Notes under the pieces: model-generated | Databases searched by the model: none | The model's input: only the letters and a program-made list of their open reading frames with translations | Told to the model about the DNA's origin: nothing | Origin: Hymenobacter jeongseonensis | Lineage (GTDB): Bacteria > Bacteroidota > Bacteroidia > Cytophagales > Hymenobacteraceae | DNA: 64,000 nt | Assembly (NCBI RefSeq): GCF_015694725.1 | Contig: NZ_JADQDQ010000008.1 | Span: 124,001-188,000, forward strand | Direction of reading: 5' to 3' | In this document: in pieces, positions 8,923-18,310 of the stretch | Layout of the letters: each line of letters begins with the position of its first letter | Position numbering within the stretch: position 1 is the stretch's first letter | Position numbers and translations under genes: made by a program

Positions 8923-9957
8923 CTAGCCCGCAGCGCCTGATTGGGTAGCAACTCTCCGGGGCCGGGTGGCGGCTTCGCCCTCCTCCAGCACTTGCTCTAC
9001 CCATCCTTTGCCCCACTCTTCCAGCTCCTGCGCGCTCCAGAGCTGCGGGTAAAAGATGCGGCGCTGGAACTTGGGAGGCAAATAATTGCGCCAGTTGGTG
9101 CCGCCGGTGGCGGCGATGTCGGTGGGGTTGCGCTGCAGGTAGCGCACCGCCGATTTGAAGTGCATGAGCGGCCAGTTCACGTTCACGCTCACGTCGAGCT
9201 GGCGCATGGCGCGCAGCAGGCGGGGGTGGGTGCGGTCCTCCTCGGGCAGGCGCTGCACCACGGCCCACACGTTGCGGTTGTGGAAGGATTCGGCGTGGCG
9301 CACGAGGTCGGCGGTGTACTTGCGCTCGAATTCGATGAGCGTAAGGGCCTTGGCTCCGCTCTCCTCAATGGTTGCGCCGGCTTTCCAGTAAATGCAGCCC
9401 AGCATCTGGTCGTAGTCGTGGGCCGAAGCTTCTCCTAAGGCTTGCCGCTTGGCTTTGTCGGTGAGGTTTTCGAGGCTGGTGCTGGCAATTTCTATCATTC
9501 GGTACTGCACCGATTGAAACCCCGAGGCGGGCATCAGGGCCATGCGAAAGTCCAGAAACTGGTCCTTGTCCATGCCATCAACCATGACATCGAACGAGTC
9601 GATGAGGTTGTCGAAATACCGGTTGATGCGGCCCAGTCGCAGCACTACTTCGCCCAGCGTCGGTGCGGTGAGGTCGCCAATCTGCTCGTATTCGCAGAGG
9701 CAAAGCTTGAAGTACAGCTCCGAAATCTGGTGGTACATGATGAAAATCCGCTCATCGGGCATCTTGGTGAGCGGCCGCTGCAACGAAAGCAGTGTATCGA
9801 GTTCGATGTAGTCCCAGTAGTTGATGTATTTGGCGTGGTACAGGCCTTCGAGGTAAGCGGCCAAGTCCTGGCCGTCGGGGGCGTATTTTTCCTGGAGTCG
9901 TCGCAGCTGCTCGAATACAGCCGGAGAAAACTCCTCCTGCGTGGGTTGGGTGGGCAT
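8923..9957 (-). CDS. Tryptophan 2,3-dioxygenase family protein
   Basis: 344 residues. The family signature MYHQISELYFKLCLCEYEQI contains the haem-pocket His, and SGFQSVQYRMIEI is the second hallmark. The enzyme opens the indole ring of L-tryptophan to N-formylkynurenine with O2, the first step of the kynurenine route (catabolism or de novo NAD synthesis). The start was set at the ATG giving MPTQPTQEEFSPAV; an in-frame 37-residue upstream extension is Pro/Arg-rich and not family-like. An ATATTTG-like -7 element occurs at 10003-10010. No other kynurenine gene is in the window. Confidence 0.88.
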   Translation of the reverse strand: MPTQPTQEEFSPAVFEQLRRLQEKYAPDGQDLAAYLEGLYHAKYINYWDYIELDTLLSLQRPLTKMPDERIFIMYHQISELYFKLCLCEYEQIGDLTAPTLGEVVLRLGRINRYFDNLIDSFDVMVDGMDKDQFLDFRMALMPASGFQSVQYRMIEIASTSLENLTDKAKRQALGEASAHDYDQMLGCIYWKAGATIEESGAKALTLIEFERKYTADLVRHAESFHNRNVWAVVQRLPEEDRTHPRLLRAMRQLDVSVNVNWPLMHFKSAVRYLQRNPTDIAATGGTNWRNYLPPKFQRRIFYPQLWSAQELEEWGKGWVEQVLEEGEAATRPRRVATQSGAAG

Positions 9958-10230
9958 GGGGGTGAGGTGGGAAGGTGGGGGAATAGCCTGGGTGGGCCTG
10001 GGCAAATATCGTTGAAAATAACCACGGAATGGGGCGGTTGCTCCGCCTGGCCGTTCCACAAGGCGCAACTAAAATGCGCAGGTAGCATCTTTGTCGGAAA
10101 TCCTTGCCCGAAAGCAAATTGGCCAAGCCCCGGTGGCGGCGGCTTCTTGGGGCAATGCAGGTCCAGCAGTGGCTGATTTGGCTCAAATCCGCTACTTTTA
10201 AGCCCGTAACTACACGTATGGCGCAAGCCC

Positions 10231-10911
10231 ATGGCCGAAAAATCCAGTATTTTTGATATGATTGGGCCCGTGATGATTGGGCCCAGCTCGTCGCATACGG
10301 CCGGAGTGGTGCGCATTGCGCGGGCGGCCATTCGCATTTTGGGGAGCATTCCCACCGAAGCCGTCGTCACGTTCTACAATTCCTTTGCCCGCACCTACGA
10401 AGGCCACGGCTCCGACCGTGCCATTGTGGCGGGCCTCTTGGGCTATGCCCCCGATGACACCCGCATCCGGACGGCGTTCGACCACGCGGCTGATGCCGGC
10501 CTGAAGTACACGTTTCAGAGCGTGGGCAATGCCTCGACCATGCACCCGAACACCATTAAGCTGAACCTGTACGACGACCGCACCGGCCACCGTGTGGAAG
10601 TAGTGGGCCAAAGCCGGGGCGGCGGTGTTATCCGGATTGTGGAAGTCGACGGCTTTCCCTCTGATTTCTCGGGGGCGCTGCACACGCTCATCATCGATGC
10701 CAACGACGTGCCCGGCTCCATTGCCTTCATCGCCTCGGTTATTGCCCACGACCAGTGCAACATTGCCACCATGTTTGTGAGCCGCAAGGGCCGAAACGAC
10801 GCCGCCCGCCAATTCATTGAAATGGACAGCCCCATCAAAGACATTACGCTGGCTTACTTGCGTCAGCTCAGTTGGGTGCAACGCATTACCTACATTCCCA
10901 CACTAGACTGA
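10231..10911 (+). CDS. sdaAB: L-serine ammonia-lyase, beta subunit
   Basis: 226 residues. The N-terminal SIFDMIGPVMIGPSSSHTAGVVRIARAA is the serine dehydratase beta-chain hallmark, with SSSHTAG at the catalytic iron-sulfur/substrate region. The C-terminal part (about 150-225) reads like an ACT domain (HTLIIDANDVPGSIAFIA). It converts L-serine to pyruvate and ammonia together with an iron-sulfur alpha subunit. The alpha subunit is normally separate in this split form and is not seen here, so it must lie elsewhere. Followed after 62 bases by the TolC-family gene. Confidence 0.88.
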   Translation: MAEKSSIFDMIGPVMIGPSSSHTAGVVRIARAAIRILGSIPTEAVVTFYNSFARTYEGHGSDRAIVAGLLGYAPDDTRIRTAFDHAADAGLKYTFQSVGNASTMHPNTIKLNLYDDRTGHRVEVVGQSRGGGVIRIVEVDGFPSDFSGALHTLIIDANDVPGSIAFIASVIAHDQCNIATMFVSRKGRNDAARQFIEMDSPIKDITLAYLRQLSWVQRITYIPTLD

Positions 10912-10973
10912 AGCGGCCCGCCGCCGGCAGCCCCAACACCATACGCTACCTCCAAGCACTATTTTTCTGCAAG

Positions 10974-12527
10974 ATGAACCGAAGTACGACAACACTTTTT
11001 AAAGCCCGGCCCTTGGCTATGGCGGGGCTTGTGGGCGCGCTGCTGGCGCTACCCCCAGTGGCTAACGCCCAAACTCCAACCGCTCCGCCAGCTGCTACGT
11101 TGGGTAAGCAGCCGCAGCCCGCCACCGGCACCTGGACCTTGCAGCGCGCGGTGGACTACGCCTTGCAAAACAACCTGACCGTGCGCCAAAGCGAGCTGAC
11201 GGCGCAGCAGCAGGAAGCCACCCAGCGCCTGAACCGGGCCGCGTTGCTGCCCACGGCGGGCCTCAGCGGCACCCAGGGCTTCAACTTTGGCACCAACCGG
11301 GACCCCTTCACAAACCAGTTCCAGCAGCTGAACGTGCGCACCAACAACTTCAGCGCCACCGCGCAGGTGACGTTGTTTTCGGGTTTTCAGCTGCGCAATG
11401 CTGTGAAGCAAGGCGAACTCGATGCCCAAGCGGCGCGGGTCGATATTGTGAAGGCGCGCAACGATTTGTCGCTGAACGTGGCTTCCTCCTTTCTGCAATT
11501 GTTGCTGGCGCAGGAACTGATTCGGGCCTCGGAAGCGCGGCTCGGCACGGTGCGCGACCAAGTGACGCGCAGCGAAAAGCTGCTCAAAGCCGGGGCCGTG
11601 GCGGAAGGCAACCTGCTCGACAGCCGCGCCCAACTGGCCGGCGAAGAACGCACGCTGGTGACGGCGCAAAACCAGCGCGACCTGGCCCAGCTCACCTTGG
11701 TTCAGTTGCTGAACCTAGACCCGGCTACGGCCACACAATTCCAGGTGGAAGTGCCGGCCCTGCCCGACCCGACTTCCTACACCACCGCCTCGCCCGACGG
11801 GCTGGACCCCAACGCCACCTTCGAGCTGGCCCGCCAAAACCAGCCCGAAATCAAAGCCGCTGAGCTGCGCGTACAAAGCGCCCGCCGGGGCATCGACATT
11901 GCCCGCGGCGCATATTATCCCCGCCTCACGATGGCCGGCGGCGTGCAAACCGGCTTTTCGTCGGTCCGCAACCAGCAGCTCCGCGTGGCCGACAACGTGC
12001 TGGAAGTGCCCGTGTTCCAGATTGACCCGGCTGCGCCGGGTGGCTACGCGCCCTCTCCCTACGTGTTGGTATCGAGCCAGCCGGCATTTGAGATGTTGCC
12101 TTATAACTTCTTCGACCAGTTGGCGGATAACCGGGGTGAGTTCATCCAGTTCAGTCTGAACATTCCCATTCTGAACGGCTTGCAAACCCGCGTCGGCGTG
12201 CAGCGGGCTCAGGTCAACATTCAGCAGGCCGAGCTACGGTCGGAGCAAACGCGCCTGCAGCTGCGCCAAACCATCCAGCAAAGTTTTGCGGATGCGCTGG
12301 CAGCCCAGCGCCGTTTCGCGGCCAGCGCCCGCCAGGTGGAAGCCCTGAAGCTGGCCTTCCGCAATGCCGAAATTCGGTTTAATAACGGCTTGTTGAACGG
12401 TACGGACTTCAATATTGCCCGCAACAACCTCACGGCGGCCGAATCGGATATGATTCAGGCGAAATACGAATTTTTCTTCCGCCGCAAAGTGCTGGAATTC
12501 TACCAAGGCAAACCCCTGGCGCTATAA
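10974..12527 (+). CDS. TolC-family outer-membrane efflux protein
   Basis: 517 residues with a signal peptide (MNRSTTTLFKARPLAMAGLV..., cleavage after ANAQ). Two outer-membrane-efflux repeats follow: the first begins WTLQRAVDYALQNNLTVRQS and the second NATFELARQNQPEIKAAE, each with long heptad helices. The protein forms a trimeric barrel-and-tunnel that exports substrates across the outer membrane. The start was chosen at the ATG preceding the signal peptide rather than an earlier in-frame ATG that overlaps sdaAB. The HlyD adaptor gene follows after 123 bases, so the two form an efflux pair. Confidence 0.88.
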   Translation: MNRSTTTLFKARPLAMAGLVGALLALPPVANAQTPTAPPAATLGKQPQPATGTWTLQRAVDYALQNNLTVRQSELTAQQQEATQRLNRAALLPTAGLSGTQGFNFGTNRDPFTNQFQQLNVRTNNFSATAQVTLFSGFQLRNAVKQGELDAQAARVDIVKARNDLSLNVASSFLQLLLAQELIRASEARLGTVRDQVTRSEKLLKAGAVAEGNLLDSRAQLAGEERTLVTAQNQRDLAQLTLVQLLNLDPATATQFQVEVPALPDPTSYTTASPDGLDPNATFELARQNQPEIKAAELRVQSARRGIDIARGAYYPRLTMAGGVQTGFSSVRNQQLRVADNVLEVPVFQIDPAAPGGYAPSPYVLVSSQPAFEMLPYNFFDQLADNRGEFIQFSLNIPILNGLQTRVGVQRAQVNIQQAELRSEQTRLQLRQTIQQSFADALAAQRRFAASARQVEALKLAFRNAEIRFNNGLLNGTDFNIARNNLTAAESDMIQAKYEFFFRRKVLEFYQGKPLAL

Positions 12528-12650
12528 CAACGGGTGCAAGTACGTGGGCGCGGGGCCAGGGTGAGAACCAGTTTTTCATCCCGGCTACCGGCCTGGGCGT
12601 GCTTCGTGTACCCGTTTGGTCTTTCACCCCTCATTCACCCTTTGATTTAG

Positions 12651-14051
12651 ATGAAAAATAACCGTTTACTCTACATTCTTGTCGGCGTGCTGCTGGTGGC
12701 GCTCGTGGGCTACACCGTGGCCAAAAAACAGGGCTGGATAGGCAAGCCGAGCGGCGTGGAGGTGCTCGTGTCCAAAGCCGGCCCCACCACTATCGTAGAG
12801 AAAGTCAGTGCCTCGGGCAAGCTCCAGCCCGAAACCGAAGTGAAAATCTCGCCCGACGTTTCCGGCGAAATCATCCAGCTGTATGTGCAGGAAGGAGACT
12901 CGGTGCGCAAAGGCCAGCTGCTGCTGCGCATTCGGCCGGACAACTACCAGGCCCAGGTGGCCATGCAAAATGCCCAGGTAGGCACCCAGCGCGCCAACGT
13001 GGGTCAGGCGCAGGCCCGTTTGCAGCAACTCCTGGCTTCGGCCAAGCAAACCGAGCTGACGTACCGCCGCAACGCCTCGCTGTACAAGCAAAAGGTGATT
13101 TCGCAATCCGAATACGAAGCCAGCCAAGCCGCCTATAATGCCTCACAGGAGGAAATTAACAGCGCCCGCCAGCAAATTCGGGCTTCGCAGAGCACTGTGA
13201 GTGCGGCGTCGGCATCGCTGGAGGAAGCGCGCCGCAACCTCGACAAAACCACCATTTACGCGCCGGTGAGTGGCACTGTCAGCAAGCTCAACGTGAAGAA
13301 GGGCGAGCGGGTAGTGGGCACCAGCCAGATGGCCGGCACCGAAATCATGCGCATTGCCAACCTCAACAATATGGAGGTGCGGGTGAACGTGAATGAGAAC
13401 GACGTGAACAACGTGAACATCGGTGACTCGGTGGAAGTGGACGTGGATGCCTACAGCACCCGCAAAGAGAAATTCAAAGGCTTGGTGACCAACATTGCCA
13501 ACACCGCCAAGGATGCCCTCACGGCCGAAGCCGTGACGGAGTTTGAGGTGCGTATTCGGCTGCTCCCCGAGAGCTACCGCCACCTAACGCGCGTAGTAGC
13601 GGGCAAAACCATCGTGCCTTTCCGCCCGGGCATGACGGCGTCGGTTGATATTGTGACGGACCGCAAAAAAGGCGCCCTGAGCGTGCCTTTGGCGGCGGTG
13701 ACCACCCGTTCGGATTCGGCGGCCACCAAGGCCGACGGGAATAACGGCGACCGCGAAAACTCAGACCGCGGCAACGGCGCTGAACCTGCCGCCGGCGCGC
13801 CCAAACCCGAGATTCAGGAGGTGGTATTTGTGGTGAAAGACGGCAAGGCAGTGCTTACGCCCGTTAAAACTGGCATCAGTGATTTTCAAAATATCGAAAT
13901 CCTGAGCGGAGTTCCCGCTGGCGCCCAAGTGGTAAGCGGACCGTTCCGGGCAGTGGCCAAAACCCTGAAAGATGGGGCTTTGGTGGAAATTAAGGACGCT
14001 AAAAGTCTCAACAAGGAGGCCCTGAAAGAAGAGCCCGAATCGGATAACTAG
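12651..14051 (+). CDS. HlyD/MacA-family periplasmic adaptor protein
   Basis: 466 residues. One N-terminal membrane anchor (LLYILVGVLLVALVGYTVAKK) precedes a lipoyl-like half (VSGEIIQLYVQEGDSVRKGQLL), a long coiled coil (about 95-200), the second lipoyl half (IYAPVSGTVSKLNVKKGERV) and beta-barrel/membrane-proximal domains. It links an inner-membrane pump to the TolC-type channel encoded just upstream. The energising ABC or RND component is missing from the window, which is unusual because adaptor and pump are often adjacent. A charged insert (about 350-378, rich in D, N, R, E) breaks the barrel region. Confidence 0.88.
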   Translation: MKNNRLLYILVGVLLVALVGYTVAKKQGWIGKPSGVEVLVSKAGPTTIVEKVSASGKLQPETEVKISPDVSGEIIQLYVQEGDSVRKGQLLLRIRPDNYQAQVAMQNAQVGTQRANVGQAQARLQQLLASAKQTELTYRRNASLYKQKVISQSEYEASQAAYNASQEEINSARQQIRASQSTVSAASASLEEARRNLDKTTIYAPVSGTVSKLNVKKGERVVGTSQMAGTEIMRIANLNNMEVRVNVNENDVNNVNIGDSVEVDVDAYSTRKEKFKGLVTNIANTAKDALTAEAVTEFEVRIRLLPESYRHLTRVVAGKTIVPFRPGMTASVDIVTDRKKGALSVPLAAVTTRSDSAATKADGNNGDRENSDRGNGAEPAAGAPKPEIQEVVFVVKDGKAVLTPVKTGISDFQNIEILSGVPAGAQVVSGPFRAVAKTLKDGALVEIKDAKSLNKEALKEEPESDN

Positions 14052-14070
14052 CACCCGCAGCGTTTGAATT

Positions 14071-14162
14071 GAACGTCATGCGAATTGGCCGGGGCAGCGC
14101 TTTTGTGCAAGTAATCTTTACTATTGCAAAAGCGTTGTTTCGGCCAATTCCGCATGACGTTC
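14071..14162. repeat. REP-like imperfect palindrome between hlyD-like gene and gpsA
   Basis: Positions 14071-14115 and 14118-14162 form an inverted repeat: GAACGTCATGCG, AATTGGCC and GCTTTTG blocks are each matched on the other arm with small bulges. It fills most of the 141-base gap before gpsA and has no downstream T-run on the plus strand. The outer motif resembles dispersed intergenic palindromes I associate with Hymenobacter genomes, which is an impression only. It could be a REP/MITE-like element or a strong RNA hairpin upstream of gpsA. Confidence 0.6.
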
Positions 14163-14192
14163 TTAGTTTCGTAACAGATAAGTCCGACAGAT

Positions 14193-15182
14193 TTGGAAAA
14201 AATTGCCATGCTCGGCGGCGGCTCCTGGGCCACTGCTCTCACCAAAATACTCAGCGAAAACGGCGCCCGCGTCGACTGGTGGCTGCGCTCGAAAGACGAC
14301 GTGCAGCACCTGCTGCGCACCCGCCACAACCCGCGCTATTTGTCGGCCGTGCAGTTTGACCTGAATAGCGTGTACCCCACCACCGACCTGGACCAGGCTA
14401 TTGAAGAAGCCGACTGGCTGGTGCTGGCCGTGCCCGCTGCGTACGTGCAGCCGGTGCTCGACAAGCTCGACCGGGATGCCCTCAAGCACAAGCGCGTGGT
14501 TTCGGCAATCAAAGGCATGATTCCGGCCAAAAACCAATTGGTGACGGACTACGTGGCCGAGCGGTTCCGGCTGGGGCGCCACCAGCTGGGCGTCATCGCG
14601 GGGCCCTGCCACGCCGAGGAAGTGGCCCTGGAAAAGCAGAGTTACCTCACCATCGGCTCGCCGGACACGGAGTTGGCGCAGCAATTTTGCGGGCTGCTGC
14701 GCAACCGCTACGTGCGCGCCTACCCGGCTTCCGACCTCGACGGCATTGAGTACTGCGCCGTGATGAAAAACATCATTGCGCTGACCGGCGGCATTGCGCA
14801 CGGGCTGGGCTACGGCGACAATTTTCTGGCCGTGTTGGTGAGCAATGCCGTGCAGGAAATTCGCCGGTTTTTGCAGGCCATCAACCCCCACCCGCGCGAC
14901 CTTTCGGCCTCGGCTTACCTCGGCGACTTGCTGGTGACGGCGTACTCGCAGTTCTCGCGCAACCGCACTTTTGGGGGTATGGTAGGCCGCGGCTATTCCG
15001 TGAAATCGGCCCAGTTGGAAATGAACATGGTAGCCGAGGGCTATTTCGCCGTGAAAAGCATCTACGAGCTCAATAAAAAACTGAAAGTGCACATGCCCAT
15101 TACCACGGCTGCTTACCGCGTACTCTACGAGAAAGTGGCACCCGCCGTGGAAATGGAATTGTTGAAAGAGCAGTTGCGCTAG
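14193..15182 (+). CDS. gpsA: Glycerol-3-phosphate dehydrogenase [NAD(P)+]
   Basis: 329 residues. The dinucleotide motif is MLGGGSWATALTKIL (residues 6-20). The family signatures VSAIKGMIP, HQLGVIAGPCHAEEVA and EYCAVMKNIIALTGGIAHGL follow, with the catalytic Lys in the last. It reduces dihydroxyacetone phosphate to sn-glycerol 3-phosphate for phospholipid synthesis, in the cytoplasm. The start is a TTG five codons before the first ATG; starting at that ATG would clip the first beta-strand. The next gene begins 6 bases after the stop, suggesting cotranscription. Confidence 0.92.
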   Translation: MEKIAMLGGGSWATALTKILSENGARVDWWLRSKDDVQHLLRTRHNPRYLSAVQFDLNSVYPTTDLDQAIEEADWLVLAVPAAYVQPVLDKLDRDALKHKRVVSAIKGMIPAKNQLVTDYVAERFRLGRHQLGVIAGPCHAEEVALEKQSYLTIGSPDTELAQQFCGLLRNRYVRAYPASDLDGIEYCAVMKNIIALTGGIAHGLGYGDNFLAVLVSNAVQEIRRFLQAINPHPRDLSASAYLGDLLVTAYSQFSRNRTFGGMVGRGYSVKSAQLEMNMVAEGYFAVKSIYELNKKLKVHMPITTAAYRVLYEKVAPAVEMELLKEQLR

Positions 15183-15188
15183 CCTGTC

Positions 15189-16061
15189 ATGAAAGTTATT
15201 GGCTTCACGTTCGTTCGCAACGCCATCACCTACGACTACCCGGTGGTGGAAAGCATTAATTCCCTGCTGCCGCTCTGCGACGAAGTGGTGGTGGCCGTTG
15301 GCCGTTCTGCCGATGATACGTTGGGCTTAATCAAGAGCATAAGCTCCCCCAAAATCCGCATCATCGAAACCGTTTGGGACGACTCGCTGCGCGAAGGCGG
15401 CCGGGTGCTGGCCCAGGAAACCGACAAAGCCTTGGCGGCCGTGGCGGCCGATGCCGACTGGGCCATTTACCTGCAGGCGGATGAGGTGCTGCACGAAGCC
15501 GACTACCCCGCGCTTCAAGCCGGAATGAGCCAGTGGGCCGCCGACCGCAGGGTGGATGGCCTATTGCTGAACTACCGCCACTTCTACGGTTCCTATGACT
15601 ATGTGGGCGACTCCCGCCGCTGGTACCGGCGCGAAATTCGGGTAGTGCGGCCGGGAATCGGTGTGTATTCGTACCGCGACGCGCAGGGCTTTCGTAAGCC
15701 TTCCAACCAGAAGCTGCAAGTGAAGCTGCTTGATGCCACCGTGCATCACTACGGCTGGGTGAAGCCCCCGGCCGCCATGCAGCGCAAGCAGGAAACCTTC
15801 AACCGCCTGTGGCACACCGACCAATGGATGGCCGAAAACGTGGCTCTTGCCGAGGAATTTGACTACAGCCAGATTGACTCGCTCAAGCTGTTTGAGGGCA
15901 CGCATCCGGCGGCCATGCACTCCCGCATTCAGCGTCAGAACTGGAAATTTGCCCACGACATGTCGCGCAACAGGTATTCGTCGAAAGAGCGTCTGAAACA
16001 GCTGGTTGAGCAGCTCACGGGCTACCGCGTGGGCGAGTACCGTAACTATAAACTCGTGTAG
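15189..16061 (+). CDS. Glycosyltransferase family 2-like protein
   Basis: 290 residues, soluble. The N-terminus (MKVIGFTFVRNAITYDYPVVESINSLL..., then VVVAVGRSADDTLGLIKSI) and ADWAIYLQADEVLHE fit a GT2-type GT-A fold in which QADE replaces the usual DxD metal motif. Later HHYGWVKPPAAMQRKQETFNRLWHTD is typical of a subfamily of Bacteroidota glycosyltransferases. Donor and acceptor unknown. It follows gpsA after 6 bases and precedes an EamA-type gene by 39 bases. Confidence 0.8.
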   Translation: MKVIGFTFVRNAITYDYPVVESINSLLPLCDEVVVAVGRSADDTLGLIKSISSPKIRIIETVWDDSLREGGRVLAQETDKALAAVAADADWAIYLQADEVLHEADYPALQAGMSQWAADRRVDGLLLNYRHFYGSYDYVGDSRRWYRREIRVVRPGIGVYSYRDAQGFRKPSNQKLQVKLLDATVHHYGWVKPPAAMQRKQETFNRLWHTDQWMAENVALAEEFDYSQIDSLKLFEGTHPAAMHSRIQRQNWKFAHDMSRNRYSSKERLKQLVEQLTGYRVGEYRNYKLV

Positions 16062-16100
16062 TGATGCCTGTGCTCACTGCGTCGTACTTGACTTTTTAGT

Positions 16101-16529
16101 ATGCATTGGCTTCCGCTGGCCTTACTCACGGCACTTTGCCTGGCCCTCTATAACTTTTTTATCAAGCTGGCGGCCAATCATGTGTCTGCGGCGGCCGGGG
16201 CGGTGGTACTTCAGCTTGTGGCCGCCGCGCTGGGAGCTGTTTGGCTGGTGAAATTGAAGCTGCAGGGCCAGCCGTTGAACATCACCGGCAAGGGCGTGCT
16301 ACTGGCGGCCCTGGCCGGGCTGGGGGTTGGACTGGCCGAAATCCTAACTTTTGTAGTGTTTCAGCGTGGCGTCAATTCCTCGGTTGGCACGCCCGTCATT
16401 GTTGGCGGTTCGGTGTTGCTGACGGCCGTGTTGGGACTGGCCGTGTTGCGCGAAGGCCTGACCATGCCCCAGGCCGGCGGCCTGATTTTGATTGTGGCGG
16501 GCATTGTGTTGTTGGCCCGGGGCCACTAA
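16101..16529 (+). CDS. Half-size EamA/DMT-family transporter
   Basis: 142 residues with about five hydrophobic segments, corresponding to one EamA repeat rather than the usual tandem pair of about 290 residues. Proteins of this size are expected to work as dimers, like the SMR family. A single promoterless gap separates it from the glycosyltransferase gene, so it may be in the gpsA operon. Substrate unknown. It converges on the membrane glycosyltransferase gene with 8 bases between stops. Confidence 0.78.
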   Translation: MHWLPLALLTALCLALYNFFIKLAANHVSAAAGAVVLQLVAAALGAVWLVKLKLQGQPLNITGKGVLLAALAGLGVGLAEILTFVVFQRGVNSSVGTPVIVGGSVLLTAVLGLAVLREGLTMPQAGGLILIVAGIVLLARGH

Positions 16530-16537
16530 ATCTGCAC

Positions 16538-18310
16538 TCAGTGCCGCCAGGGTTTCGTTTGCAATGGATATTCTTTCGGGACCCGATAAATTTCGACTTC
16601 GCGGTTTTGATAGGCGGGGGGAAAGCTGAACTCGGGCTGGAAAAAGCCGCGCTTCTTCGGGAAGGCCACCACGTAAGCGTAGCGGGTAGTGTCCTTCTGG
16701 TCGTTATCGATGTGCCAGGTGCGCTGCCGCATTTCGGAATGCGCGTAGAAGCGAAAGAAAAGGTTGTGCGTAGGCTCCGGAATCAGAACGGGGCCAGGGG
16801 CTTGCGTGGCCAGCCAGTGCAGGCCGTCGTGGTAGGCCGCGTTGCTGCCCCGGGCTGCCGGATTGACTCGTATAACCGAGTAGGTCTGGTAGGTAATAAA
16901 CAGCCCGGCGCATACGCTAATGGACCACTGCAAACGCCGGCTTGGCCAGCGCCAGCATATCCAATCCACTACCAGAGCTAGCAGAATTAAGGAGAAGAAA
17001 GCTTTGTACAGCAGCACGCGCTCGGGCGGGAATACCCGCTGCACCAGAATAACCGCGTAAGGCAGCCCGGCAAACCACAACGCCGGCACGCCAACGCGCC
17101 AAAGCCGTTGCGTGAGCACGAGCGGCAGCTGGCCATGTCGGGCTGCGAAAAACAGCCAGGCAACCGCGCCCAAGGTTGGGACCGTGATAAATGCCCCCAG
17201 GGTGCGCTGCCCCGCCATGAAGCCCTCGTTGAACCAGACGTAGGCCGGAAGCCCGGCCCAGAATTTCGCGGGGGGCAGCGACGCGACGTACCCATTTCCC
17301 ACCAGCTTATTCAAGCCCGATACAAAAATCAGCGGGCTATACAACACTGCTACCCCTGCTAAAATCAGAATGCCAGCCGCCGCAATAGGCACAAGTGGGC
17401 TCCAGTCGCGCCGACGCAAAGCCGTTACACCAAGCCAGGAAAACGCGGAAGCCAGCACGTACACAAAAGGCGGCACTGTGTAGCAGCCGACCACCCCGGC
17501 CAGCACCAGGACCGTCACGGCCGCCCGCTGCCGGCCCTGGCCCTCAACCAGAATCAACGTGCTAAAAAACACCACGCCCGCCAGGAGAATCATAAGCCAG
17601 TAACCCCGGCCCACCCCTGCATGATACAGACTCAGTTGCAAGCAGCTAAACAAACCCGTTGCAATGCCGGCTACCCGAAAGCTAGTGAGCCGTAGTACCC
17701 CCAAAAACAGGAAAATGGTAGTTCCCGTGCTAATGAGCAGGACCGGGAGCCGCATGGTCCACCAAAAGCCGGGGCTTAGCTGGTAAAACAACAGGCTAAT
17801 GGAATTCGAAAAAATGTGGTTGTTGGGAATGGGGTAGTACGCATTGGTTGCCAAAAACCCTTTGCTCACAAACACCTCGTACGAAACGGCGTCGTCGTAT
17901 TCTGGATTGTAGAGGCTGAAATACAACCGTAGTACCGTAAGCAGTGCAAATGCCCCCCAAATCAGTCGTTTTTGAGGCTTGGTTAGGATGCTGAAGCTAG
18001 AGAGCAGTGCCCTAATGCCACTGGCTATTTCCACACATAAAGCCCGGACTTCTGCTCTAAAAACCTGAAAAAAGCACAGCCCGCCCAGCAGTCCGCCCAT
18101 GCCCAGGGCAGCTAGCGTCATTGCATCGCGAAATGTCGCGTATTCGCTGGGGCTGAATAAGCGAATGGGCTGGCCGTAAAACGGAAAAATGAGGTCGAGC
18201 GCCCGGACTTCCTCCCAGGTAGCGGAGTGTAATACCAGCGCCGAATAGGCCATGCACAGCGCCAGTAGCCCAATTCCCAGCAACCAAACAAAGTGAGCAG
18301 TTACCCTCAT
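16538..18310 (-). CDS. Polytopic membrane protein, GT39/ArnT-like glycosyltransferase
   Basis: 590 residues with roughly 12 membrane segments. The loop after the second helix carries YNPEYDDAVSYEVFVSKGF, with paired acidic residues like the catalytic DD/DE of GT-C transferases such as ArnT and PMT. The last 100 residues form a soluble domain (THNLFFRFYAHSEMRQRTWHID...). GT-C enzymes use lipid-linked sugars; acceptor unknown. The start ATG overlaps the maf stop codon by 4 bases (ATGA), so it is translationally coupled to maf. Confidence 0.7.
   Translation of the reverse strand: MRVTAHFVWLLGIGLLALCMAYSALVLHSATWEEVRALDLIFPFYGQPIRLFSPSEYATFRDAMTLAALGMGGLLGGLCFFQVFRAEVRALCVEIASGIRALLSSFSILTKPQKRLIWGAFALLTVLRLYFSLYNPEYDDAVSYEVFVSKGFLATNAYYPIPNNHIFSNSISLLFYQLSPGFWWTMRLPVLLISTGTTIFLFLGVLRLTSFRVAGIATGLFSCLQLSLYHAGVGRGYWLMILLAGVVFFSTLILVEGQGRQRAAVTVLVLAGVVGCYTVPPFVYVLASAFSWLGVTALRRRDWSPLVPIAAAGILILAGVAVLYSPLIFVSGLNKLVGNGYVASLPPAKFWAGLPAYVWFNEGFMAGQRTLGAFITVPTLGAVAWLFFAARHGQLPLVLTQRLWRVGVPALWFAGLPYAVILVQRVFPPERVLLYKAFFSLILLALVVDWICWRWPSRRLQWSISVCAGLFITYQTYSVIRVNPAARGSNAAYHDGLHWLATQAPGPVLIPEPTHNLFFRFYAHSEMRQRTWHIDNDQKDTTRYAYVVAFPKKRGFFQPEFSFPPAYQNREVEIYRVPKEYPLQTKPWRH

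Noticed and set aside
14163..15092. Long open frame antisense to gpsA (about 309 codons)
   Set aside because: It lies wholly inside gpsA on the other strand, is His/Val/Gly-rich in the way GC-rich shadow frames are, and has no recognisable motif.
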